A DNA stretch of 64,000 bases from Muricea muricata (Eukaryota > Cnidaria > Anthozoa > Malacalcyonacea > Plexauridae), in contig OY979718.1 in the NCBI GenBank assembly GCA_963855995.1, positions 30,723,282 to 30,787,281 on the forward strand, written 5' to 3'. Numbering within the stretch: the first letter of the stretch is position 1; each line of letters opens with the position of its first letter. The translations under genes were made by a program, and so were the position numbers. Below are positions 33,401-45,400 of this stretch, piece after piece. The notes under the pieces are model-generated. The model was not told where the DNA came from. It made no database searches and saw nothing but the letters and a program-made list of their open reading frames with translations.

Positions 33401-36400
33401 AATTCAACTGGGATGACATGAAAAATTGAGCAATTTCATGTCTATAAAATGTCCTAAATAGTTGCTCAATTGTAACCAAACTTCTCATGTTGTTGAGGCT
33501 TCTCGGCAGCTTTTATTTTTTAAAGCTTTCCATGTCGGAATCATGCTGACACCATTTATGTGTATCGTACATAGTTTTGCATAAGTCGAACAGCTGTTGT
33601 GTATCCTTGACATGCTGATGAGCCCTTTGCGCGAAACAGTCAAAGACAAAATGTTGTGGTGGTAAATTTTCTTCAATTTGGCTGAATAAAACTTAAGAAA
33701 TTAACTGTGTATAGTCAGAATCATCTAAAGTTTATGCGTAAATTTTGATTTTATCAGAGCCCAAAAAGGCCATTTCCGACGATCTAGAGGCTCTAAATTT
33801 CAAAATTCTCCCAATATCATCACAGTAGCAGTGGCGGATCTAGCGTAGGTCAAAATAAATTACTACAGCTCATTCTTGGATATATATACATTTTAAAACA
33901 CCTTCAAAGCAATTTCATTGGCAAGATTCTATTCTTTGGAAATTCATAACCAATCACATTGTTATAAAGTTATTTTGAATTTAAAATTTGGCTGCTATAA
34001 TTTATTTTGACCTACGCTAGATCCGCCACTGCACAATAGCATGACATAAGTTTGAAAGCTAGCTACGCCACTGCTTTGCAAAGATGCACAATACAACCAA
34101 TAATCTTGTCACTGTTTACAATGCTCATAGATTACATTTGAGCTCGCGTGAATCAATCGTAATGTGATTTTTCTGGAAATATGTACATGCTTCAACTTGA
34201 CATTGGCAGAAAAATATTCTGAAATTTGTTCTTCCCTCTCGCCCTTGTAAAATTTAACATAGTAGGCCAGGTTATCAAGTAAGTTTGTGACCATAATTAT
34301 TTGTTCTGCAGCGCGTTGTTATAATGTGGAATTACATAAAAAATTGTTACCGCGATTTGATTGTCCCTGACGTGCCCGAATCGTTGTCTGGATCTGTAAT
34401 TACATATAATGCATTATTCAAAATTTTGCAGTGCTGCTACATATTGGAAGTAAAGCATTGTATATAAAGTTGAGAATTGTAAGTGGAAACAAGATTTTTT
34501 AAAAGATGGACTATTTATTCAGCAACATAAAGTATCATATTTAAAGTATTCTACGATTTTCTGGTGTAACATGGCCCATTCTCGCTAGCATTTCATGATT
34601 GGTGTTTGTTTTTAGGCATTATGTAACGCAATTTTCCCTTTCTCAAACGATTTTTGCAATCTTTATATGTTTTTCCATCTCTACCATATTTACCTGAATC
34701 CTTGACTTGACTGTAGTTTTTTTTGTCTTTCACTTTAATATTTCGACGCCAGTCAGCATCTGTTTCATTCCACTCTTTAATCACTAAAGCACGAACATTT
34801 TAGATGCCTTGTTCGTTTGTTTATTTATTTATTTATGTAAGTAATTTATTCGCCCAAAATACATTGCACAGACAAAAATGGAAATATTTACAATTATTAG
34901 TCTAGGAACCTTCTAGAAACCATATGCTTTTTAATTAAGGTCCCTGGTTGCAATTTTAAATTTAAAATGGTGTTATTTCTAAATGAGATACCAGATAAAT
35001 CATTTAAAAGAGTCAAGGTAATATACAGGGTGTATAAAATTAAAGTAGACAATTTTCAAACGGCTCTCAACCTCGCAAAGCGGCTTGAAGTGTTTAGTTT
35101 TTTATTAGCACACATTGCTTGGTTACTTACGGTGTAGAATAATTAACAATTATTCGCCGAAGGCAAGGTGATTATCGGGGAATATTCACCGAGACGAAGT
35201 CAAAGTGAATATTTCCCGAAAATCACTGAGCCTGAGGAGAATAATTGTTTTAGTATTTTTACAAATATGAATATCTGAGACATATCAATATACAATATGA
35301 ATATCTGAGACAACACGGAGGCGAATTTTGTAAATAGCTTGCGAAACTCTCCAGTCTTATTGATCAATTTGCGAAGTAATTTTGAAAATAGCTACATCTT
35401 AAGCATAAGACGAAAAAATCAAAGTTAAAGTTTATGAAACTCAACAGAATTCTGTATCAGAGTATACAGGCTCCTTCACGCTCATGATTTCTTTTGTTTT
35501 TTATTTATTGTTTCGTTTGTTTCAAATTACATTCATCAACTTTACTATATTACTTTAGTTTGGGAATTGATTTAACTTTGATTGGCACTTAGCTTTTAAA
35601 TACTTATAGACTCTTAGTACCGAATTACGAACACATGTTTGCATGACTTTTTTGATGGGAAGACTGTATAACAGTAAACGGGAATTATTATAATTCATAA
35701 GAGCTTTACGCTAACCTGAAGCTCACCGGACAGTAAAAACTTGCTAACCAGATGTTTTAATGCAAAGATTGGATATTGCCATAGAAGTAAGTTAATTTGT
35801 ATGACTATGATAGTATTTGAATTAGAGACAATGAGACAATGCATGCTACTACATCAGTTATTATCAACAATTATGTATTATTTGGTTTTAGATCGAATAT
35901 TATTTTTCATCATATTATATTATATGATTTGCAATATTCCGATCTCTTTGTTTACCAAATCCGCAATCCATACATCCGATTTCTGCTAACCTGTGGGCCG
36001 GAGGAATGGTAAATAAATATGACCGAAGAAGCAGAAAATATTAAACTGGCAAAAATCAACCGACGCGCCGCAAAAACTGCACTTACGCGATGTGGAAGAG
36101 CTTTAACACACCTTGCAGAGCACAAACCACCAGCAAGCAAGGTAATAATGCATTTGAAAACCTCGTCAGAAAACATGAATTGTATACAAACTTATTGATT
36201 GACGATGAAGAGTTCAATAAAGAGGAGTCATGGCTCGAAGAAAGCCAAAGCTATTATTTAAAGTTAGACATTGATGCAAAGGGTTAAATAGAAAGTGTAA
36301 GTTTACTGCTCAAGCAAGCAATAAATTAGAATCAGGCGAGTCAAGCGTTTCAAGGATGATTGGAATGCAGAACGCAAAAGACGCGAGCTTAAGTAATACG

Positions 36401-39400
36401 AGTCAGACTGAGAGTGTTGGCGTCAATAACATGAGTCAGGAAACCGCGACTGACGCCAGTAACAATGCTACTGGAAATAGCGCCCAAGAGATTATGATTA
36501 TCACGTCTCAACCAAATGAAACAAATCATGATCTAAATGTTAAAAACACTGAAAATAAAACTGAAGTAGGAACAGTTTATCACTCGAAATCCTTTGGTTT
36601 CCAAATGGAAAAACCGAAAGTCTAATTCGTAGCGAAACTGCCCACAACCTGGGGTTGAAAGAAAGAGATATCTCTGTGAATGTCACAAAAGTCGGTGGAG
36701 AAGAGGAAAAATCAACACATAGGTATACAAGGTCCCAGTTACAGCAATAGACAACCAGAAATGACAGTCATTGACAGCATTTGTATTCCTTGCATCAGCG
36801 ACGAAATTGCAAGCATCCATGTAGCAGGTATTATCGAGCGGTTTAATTTATGCAACGAAAAAGTTTGGCGTGGAAAAGGACCAGTCGATCTGTTGATTGG
36901 AATTGACCATGCTAACATGCATACTGGCTTGACAAAACAAATAGATCACTTCGTAGCAAGAAAATCACCATTGCGATGGGTGTTCTTTGGTTCTTTACCT
37001 GGAGCCGTATCAGCTGGCGACGCAACCCGAGTCGTTCACGTAAAGTACGAAGTACCAGTTAGTTTAACGTACTTCTGCACGACCGAGACTATGGGCGTTG
37101 AAGTTAAACCGTGCGTTCGTGGATTTGATAAACTGAGCCGAATCGAAAGAGAAGGGAAAGCCTTGATAGAAGAGTCTGCTAAGAAGGTGGGCGATCAATG
37201 GATGATTCCGTATCCATGGGAGAAAGATCCAAAGTCATTACCAGATAATAAGTATCAAACAGTAAAACGGTTGGAGTTAATGGAACGCCAGCTTGCGAAA
37301 AAACCTGATCAAGCGACAGCGTACGACAGTGAAAGAAATGGAAACCTTAAAATTTGCACGAAAGTTGTCTGAACAAGAAATGGAGAATTACAAGGGTCCT
37401 GTTCACTACATTTCACACCACGCAGTGGTACGACCAGAAAAAAAGAGTACTCCAGTTCGCATCGTATTTAATTCCTCGTCGGTTTACCAAGAACACAAAT
37501 TAAATAATTACTGGAAGAAAGGCCCTGATCTGTTAAATAACCTGTTTGGCGTCGTCCTACGCTTTAGAGAAAAGGAGGTAGCTATAAGCGGGAACATTTC
37601 CAAAATGTACCATCGTGTCCTAATTCCCGAAAGAGATCAACATGTCCCCCGTTATGTATGGAGAAACTTTGAGACAAGCCGAGACCCTGATGTTTACGTA
37701 AAAACAGTGCTTACTTTCGGAGACAAACCTGCCCCAGCTATGGCTCAAATAGCGCGACAGAAAGCAGCAAAGGAAAGTCAAAGTTCTCACCCTGAAGCAG
37801 CCAAGGCAATTATGGATAACTCTTACATGGATGACATTTGTGATTCAGTGGACACAGTGAAGGATGCACGTAGACAAACCAATGATGTCGGCACAGTGTT
37901 GGAAAAGGGAAGTTTCAAGATTAAAGGTCGGACTTCAAATAAAGTCTTAGAGGAACGAAGCAACAGTAATGAATCAAGCGAGCTCAGAATATTTCAAGGA
38001 GAAGTCGAAAAAAAACTGCTTGGATTAGAATGGAATACTAAAACGGACACGTTTTCATTCAACGTCGAAGCTAACACGTTCAAAACGACAAGTATCAAAG
38101 AACCCAGCGAGGGTAAACCACAATTGACAAAGCGAATGGTACTCAGTCGAATTGCGAAAATATATGATCCCATTGGGTTTGCCGCAGCAATCATTGTCCG
38201 AGCAAAAATTAGTATGCAGCAGCTAAGGGAGATGGGATACGATTTGGATCAGGCATTGCCCCCAAAAATTTGCCAAACGTTGATCGAACTGTTTGAAGAG
38301 CTAGAAGAATTAAATAAAGTGACATCCCTCGTTGTTTAACTCCTGTAGATGCAGTTGAATTTGCAATGCTATGTGTGTTCTCAGATGCCTCAAGGCAAGC
38401 TTTCGGTGCATGTCCATACCTGTACGTAAAATGGCTAACCAAAAATGGTAGATATGAAGCAAGATTTGTAGCCTCAAAATGAAGAGTCGCCCCACTTAAG
38501 GAATTAACAATTCCCCGTCTCGAATTACAAGCCGCTGTTTTAGCTGCACGCTTGGGAAAAAGCATTTACGAAGAAGCACGTACACGGTTCAAGAAGGTCA
38601 TATACTTCATGGACAGTAGTCGAATTGTATTAGCATGGATACAAAAGCAAAGTCAGGGTTTACAAGTGTTTCGTGTGAGCAAGAGTTGGAAAAATCCGAA
38701 ACAACTCCGATCCTTCCCAGGGGAAACATATACCAGGAATCCACAACGTAGCAGATGATGTATCTCGTGGTATCACAGTGAAAAAGCTAAATGGAAGTTG
38801 GAAACATGGCCCAGAATTCCCTCAGTTGCCAGAAGAGAAGTGGCCACAGGAACCTGAACCATCCGTAGATGACTTGCAAGAAACAAAGAAAGAGCGACGA
38901 AATGCAAAGATTGTCTGTACTGTGACACTGGCCAAGGTAGAGGAAGCAATACCGCCTAAGAAGTTTTTGAGGGAAAGCTTTTCAGGGTTACTGCTCGCGT
39001 AAGCAGATTTTGTCAGAAAGTAAACATACGACAGCGAGCTCCAGATAACGAAAATAACGAGATTGTCAGCAATTTGTCCACCCAGAGTCCTCTGTCACCG
39101 GTAGAGTTGCAAGAAGCCGAATTCTTATGGATTAAGGAAGCACAGAAAAGCTTACATGACCGCTTATCAGAAGGAGAATTCCAGTCACTCAGCCCGTTTC
39201 AAGATGAGAATGGAATAATTAGAGTAGGAGGACGAGTCTCCAAAGCCGTGGTGTCTTATGATTGCCAGCAGCCCGTATTACTTTCCAGGGAGCACTGGAT
39301 CCCAGTATTCATCACACGTCAAGTTCACCAGTTTGGTCACAATGGCGTGGCAGTGACAGCAGCAAAGACAAGGAGAAAGTATGGATTCTATTGGTCAATG

Positions 39401-42400
39401 ATCTCGCAAAGTCAGTCAAGTTCCGCTGCATATTCTTTCGTGAGATGGCACATAAACTCGAGTCTCAACTGATGTCAGGTTTACCACCGTTTCGTCTTGC
39501 ACTATACACCCCGCCATTTCATTACACGTCATGCGATTCCTTCAGACCGTATATCGTTAAAATTGGGCACAATAAGACCACAGAGCACTACGAAAATCTC
39601 TTTCATGTTTAAAAACAAGAGAAGTTCACCTGGGATTAGCTGTAGACTGTTTCACTTTAGAGTTATTACAAGTTCTTCGAAGATTCTTGCCAATTCGATG
39701 TCAACCCGCAATGATTATGAGCGACAATGGAACTCAATTCGTCGGTGCAGAGCGAGAGCTCCGCGAAATGATAAGCGGTTGAAACAAAGAGGAACTTCGT
39801 GAGTCCTGCGCAGAGAAAGGCATGAAATGGAGAGTTACAACTCCAGCAGCTCCGCATCACAATGGATGTGCCGAAGCCCTTGTGAAAAGTTGCAAGAAAC
39901 CGTTGAAGACAGCAATTGGTAAGCAAGTATTGACACCATTCGAGCTATACACCTATTTGTCAGAAGTTGCCAACTTGGTCAATCAACGTCCTATTGGCAG
40001 AATTCCCGACAATCCAGACGATAGCACGACATGTCTATGCCCAAACGACATATTCTTAGGACGATCGACCTCTGAAGTTCCGCATGCTTTTTAAGCCGAC
40101 AAAGAATCCCCGTAACAGAGTGGAATTTGTTCAAAGATTGGTCGATTCATTCTGGAAGCGATGGCGTCGAGAGGTTTTCCCATCCCGGGTACCACGAAAA
40201 AAGTGGCGTGCAGATCGACGCAACGTGCAAGTAAACGATATGGTGATGTATGCTGAGGACAACGCGGTACGAGGAAAGTGGACGCTTGGTAGGATAATCG
40301 AGGCCTACCCCGGCGAAGATGGAAAAACAAGAAACGTGCGTGAGAGTCAAGACAGCTACAGGAGAATATAGCAAACCAGTGACGAAGATTGCCGTCATTT
40401 ATCCAGCATAGGGACATGACAACGAAGAATAAGAATTGCATCCTTATTGGGGGGGGGGGATGTTTCGCTTGACTCAATTTGCAATCATTAACTTTACTGT
40501 AATACTTTAGTTTTGGAATCGATTTAACTTTGATTGACACTTAGCTTTTAAATATTTAGACTCTTAGTGTCGAATTACGAACACATGTTTGCATGAGTAT
40601 GTTGTTGATAGGAGGACTGTATTCACGGTAAACGGGAATTATTATAATTCATAAGAGTTACGCTAACCTGAGGCTCTCCGGACAGTATAAACCTGCAAAC
40701 CAGATATTTTAATGTAAAGATTGGATATTGCCATAGAAGTAAGTTAAATTTGTAAGATTATGATAGTATTTGAATAAGGGACAATGAGACAATGCATGCT
40801 ACTACATTAGCTATTATCAACAATTATGTATTATTTGGTTTTAGATCGAATATTATTTTTCATCATATTATGTTATACGATTTGCAATATTCCGATCTCT
40901 TTGTTTACCTAATCGGCGATCCATTTATAAATTTCACAACTACAAATAGAGAGTTAAAATAGGCCTGTAATACTGCTGGCATGGCAGTCTCTTTCTAAAG
41001 ATTTGGATGATGCAAGTCTTTTGTGCAAAATGTGACAGGAAGTAATCAATTAACATCAATCAAAAACTCATTTTAAATAATTCATTAGGAAAACACAGAA
41101 TAGATGATCATGTTGTCTCTAACTTGAGTGATCAGTCTTGCAACAACAACACATTCTTCACAGACTCTTGCATGTATCCTTTAGTGGAAATACTTTCCGA
41201 TCTGAGATTTCATTCACATTGTCTTGATTATTACAAAACATACAAAAACGAGTTTGTCTCATCATCGAGCGTCCGTTATTTAACAGTTATTCTACGAACT
41301 CGAGTCGTATATGAGTGAATATCAGTAGCATCGACAAGAGTGAGTAGAATAATTGTTCTTTGCATGTAGAACTGCTACCAAAAAAACTTTCCAGTGCACT
41401 TATATTTCACTAAAATATAGTCAGTTTAGCAATGTTTAACAACTTGAATGTTTTGAAAAATTTTGCCAAAAGCTTCAAATTCTTAAAAAGATTTAAATGT
41501 TTTGGGTAAAACAAGCGTTCAGCATAGTTTTTGTTATAATAGCAATTCAAAACAATTATAATATTTTCCAGCTTTTGGGAGACTTATTCAGTATTAATTC
41601 GTAAATAACTGTATTTTGTCACTCGTTTAGGTAACATTTAAAACAAGTACTAACCTTCAAAAACTCTATCTGGGCTTATACGTTGTACGCATGGCCAAGA
41701 AAGGCTGGAAAAATACTCAAAATAGAATTTTTGCGGTCCAGAAACTTTCACCCGCCATCTTGGTTTCTCTACTACACACGTAAAAATCTCACAACTTGTA
41801 GCAAGTCTGCAAACAAGCCGTCAGCAAGTTGTGTTCGCACGGCTTGTTACAAGTTGTCAACAAGTTTGGAGCAACATTCTTGTTGTATCATGCCTGTATC
41901 AGACTTGTTACAACAACCTTGTAACAAGTCTGATAATGCCATCAATCCTGTTACAAGTTGTTAACAACCTGCTCCAAACTTGTCACGACAAACTAGAAAC
42001 AAGCAGTGCGAACACAACTTGTTGACAACTTGTGAACAGACTTGTTACAACTTGTTTGCAGACTTGTAACAAATTGTGCGTTTTTACGCAAGTAGTAGGA
42101 TATGAGCTAACATGCTACTGCTAGAGGAGCAATCAGATTACAGAATACTTAATATCCGTTGGCAGTCTACACAATAAACATTGTTATCCTTCACTAAGAT
42201 GTAAAACACGAGGAGGAGTATATTAAGCACTTTCTCACGAAAGTATTTTAAATGGCTTAAAAAAAGGTTCAATTCCATATGCATGTTAATGTCAGTTTGT
42301 TCAGGAAGATTTTTTTAATATAGATGGTGTGACGATAGAACTGGCGGGCGGAAATCGAATTCGAAGAATAAATATCAAAGCCCAACATGGTGCTTTTAGT

Positions 42401-45400
42401 CGAGCCATAAATAGAACAGTTTCATAAGGTTATATATGTTTATTAAAAGTGACTTTCTTCTTAACATAAGACATAACTAAATACCAGATACATTAGCATG
42501 CAATATTTGAATATATAAGTTTATGTATATGGGGCAATTAGATTTGACTAGGACAACATAAGACAGTGTGATACAATTAGAACAACAAGGACATTTACAC
42601 ACAAAGACAGTCGAACTAGAAAAGGTTAAAAGGAATCGAGCTGCCTTGGACATTAAGAGCAGGTTTGTATTAATTTATGAAGAGGCTCTCGTGTATCATT
42701 AGCTCATACGAATCAGAACAGCTAGAAAGGATTTTGAAATCGTCAAAGTCCACTTTGTGACCGGAAAGCACACTGGACTTAGTGGGGCTAGAAGTATGTT
42801 TTCCCGTAATAGGAGAGATGCCCAGGTGCTCTGATATTCTAGTGTGTAAATGGCGTGTGGTTTGACCCACATACGACGCGGAACAGCATCGACACTTAAA
42901 AGGTAAACAACACTAGATCTCAGGTACTTGGGAACTTTATCCTTAAAAGGCAAAAAAGAAGCGATTCGTCTGGAGGAGCGGAAAACAATTCTAGTATCGA
43001 GATGAGGGATAGCGGCATTACAAAGGCGATTGATTTGGGTGCGGATTTGGAGATGTATTCCTGTGAATGAACTGCCTGGACTGAAGGTTTAGGTATCGTC
43101 CAATATAGTCATGGCTGGTTTTGACGTCACTTCCTTGTTCACCAATATTCCTGTGAATGAAACCACTGATGTAATCTGTAATTCTTTGTTTTCTAATTGC
43201 CAGTTCTTTAATGGTCTTGATCGCTCTGAGTTTCACAAACTTCTGTCGCTGTCTGTGATAACTGCCACTTTATTTTCAATGATATCTTATACCAACAAGT
43301 TAACGGCGTGGTAATGGGTAGTCCATTAGGTCCACTCTTTGCCAATGTATTCATGTCCTTCCATGAACAAATCTGGCTCCAGAACTGCCCTTCTTCTTTC
43401 AAGCCTGTACTCTACCAACGATATATTGATGACTGCTTTCTTCTTTTCCGATCCCTAAACCATGTACCCCTTCTCCTTAAATATCTCAACCAACAGCACC
43501 CCAATATAACGTTTACTTCTGAGGTTGAGCGTGACGGGAAACTTCAGTTCCTCGACATAGACATATCTCGTTCCCAGGGTAAATTCAGTACATCTGTTTA
43601 CCGCAAACCTGCGTTTACCGGTCTTTTCACCAACTTCCATAGCTTTATCCCAGTCACGTACAAACGATGTTTAGTATCTTGCCTTATTCATCGCATATTC
43701 AATCTCTGCTCGTGCTATGAAAACTTCCACATCCAACTTGAGGTTGCTAGAATTCTATTCAAACTCAATGGTTGCCCTTCTCACATGTGTGAACGCATTA
43801 CTCGTAGATTTTGGACAATAACTTCGATCCTAAGCCTTCAGTCCAAACGGTTGCCAAGAAAATAATCTATTCCTGCCTTCCATTCACAGGAATACATTCT
43901 CTCCAAATCCGCACCCAAATCAATCACCTTTGTAATGCCGCTTTCCCTCATCTCGATACTAGATTTGTTTTCCGCTCCTTCAGACGAATCGTTTCTTTTT
44001 TCCCTTTTAAGGATAAAGTTCCCAGGTACCTGAGATCTAGTGTTGTTTACCTTTTTAAGTGTCAATGCTGTTCCGTGTCGTATGTGGGTCAAATTACACG
44101 CAGAATATCAGAGCACCTGGGTATCTCTCCTATTACGGGAAAACATACTTCTAGCCCCACTAAGTCCAGTGTGCTTTCCCACTCGTGTGCCTCTGGTCAC
44201 GAAGTGGACTTTGACGATTTCAAAATCCTTTCTTGTTGCTCTGAATCGTATGAGTTAATGATACACGAGAGCCTCCTCATAAATAAATACAAACTTACTC
44301 TTAATGTCAAAGGCAGTTCGATTCCTCTAAACCTTTTCTAGTTCGACTGTCTTTGTGTGTAAATGTCCTGGTTGTCCTAATCATATCACACTGCCCTACG
44401 TTGTCCTAGTCAAATGTAATTGTCCCTTGTAATTTGACACTCTGTAACATAACACTTAAACTTTTATATTCAAATATTGCATGCTGATGTATCTTGTATT
44501 TAGTCTTGTATTATGTCTTATGCTAAGACGAAACGTCACTTTTAATAAACATATATAACCTTATGAAATTGTTCTATAGATAGATGTTGTATAAGCCAAA
44601 AATATCTTGATTTCATTTGTGTTTTGGTCATGAGTTGTTAATGAGTTTTTAAAGTTTTTATGAAGACTTCTAATGATTGTAGCGTGCATGCCTCGACAAT
44701 GAACTTACATAGTCCTATATATCTTGACGGCCATCAACCAAACAGAGGAAGACTAGTCTAGATCTATAACGTGAACAGCTATGGAGTTTTAAAATACGAT
44801 ACGTTATAAAACGTGATGCGTAATTAGAATCGTGTTGCGATACTCTATTTGCAGCGGGTATGGCGTAAGAAAAGGCCCTTCTCACCAAAAAGAGCACAGT
44901 ATTTTATTGCGAGTGGGCAGCCTCGTCTCCCCCCCCCCCCTCACACTACCTCATGCCTCGTACAGCATCTCAAAAAAGGCTCGATCGGTCCCTATATTAC
45001 TACATGAAAGCATGCATGGAGTTCCTCGCCAATCATAGTAGGCAAATTGCAGAAGAAATTACAGCACAAACTAGTTGTAAACAAGCCTGTACATTGATAC
45101 AGTCTGTATGTAGCATTATAATCGTACTATCATCGTACAGCATGCGTTCGCCTTCAGGCTCATGATTCTTGGGTTTTTTCAAAAAAATAATTTATCCTAT
45201 AAGACATATTTTAGATATAAAACATGAATAAAATTTTCATTAAAATTGCAATAAATTTTATAACCCATAACTGCGTAATGACATTATAACATACTTGATA
45301 TTTCGACTGGCTTAATGAGACTTGGGGGGACTTCACCATGTTTTTTACCGTGTTGCTCTAAATATTTCTGTAAATCTTTTACGGAGGGAAAATTCTTTTT

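Larger units (their letters stand above)
31836..34073. mobile_element. Non-autonomous hAT element, 2238 bp, perfect 8-bp duplication
   Basis: Begins CAGTGGCGTAGCTAG and ends CTAGCTACGCCACTG. It is flanked by CTTTGCAA at 31828-31835 and 34074-34081. No transposase blocks remain. It contains a smaller hAT MITE (33829-34031) and a hammerhead-like motif near 32929. It sits in the intron between tail exons 5 and 6 of the SH2 gene. Confidence 0.9.
35509..40923 (+). mobile_element. BEL/Pao LTR retrotransposon, 5415 bp, with TSD
   Basis: The two LTRs (35509-35970 and 40461-40923) start TGTTTCG and end ATCCA. The flanking duplication TTTAT is at 35504-35508 and 40924-40928. A G-rich polypurine run (about 40449-40460) precedes the 3' LTR. 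The order gag, protease, RT, RNase H, integrase, DUF5641-like is BEL/Pao. It lies antisense in the large SH2-gene intron. Confidence 0.92.
42412..44578. mobile_element. Penelope-like element with inverted partial 5' copy
   Basis: A plus-strand unit (about 43105-44578) holds a partial RT, a GIY-YIG endonuclease and a 3' UTR ending near AACCTTATGAAATTGTTCTAT. Head-to-head with it, 42412-43104 is a minus-strand copy of the endonuclease and 3' UTR, carrying a deletion of about 40 bp near the junction. Such inverted 5' partial copies are a known structure of Penelope-like elements. It lies within the SH2-gene intron. Confidence 0.85.

Noticed and set aside
44482..44540. Hammerhead motif at the end of the Penelope element (CTGATGT...GACGAAACGTC)
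   Set aside because: The core is CTGATGT rather than CTGANGA and the inverted arm lacks it; it may be a decayed relic, but support is too weak.
44946..45165. A 70-aa ORF beginning MPRTASQKRLDRS
   Set aside because: There is no family signature, it lies within an SH2-gene intron on the opposite strand, and it is next to a C homopolymer; nothing supports it as a gene.
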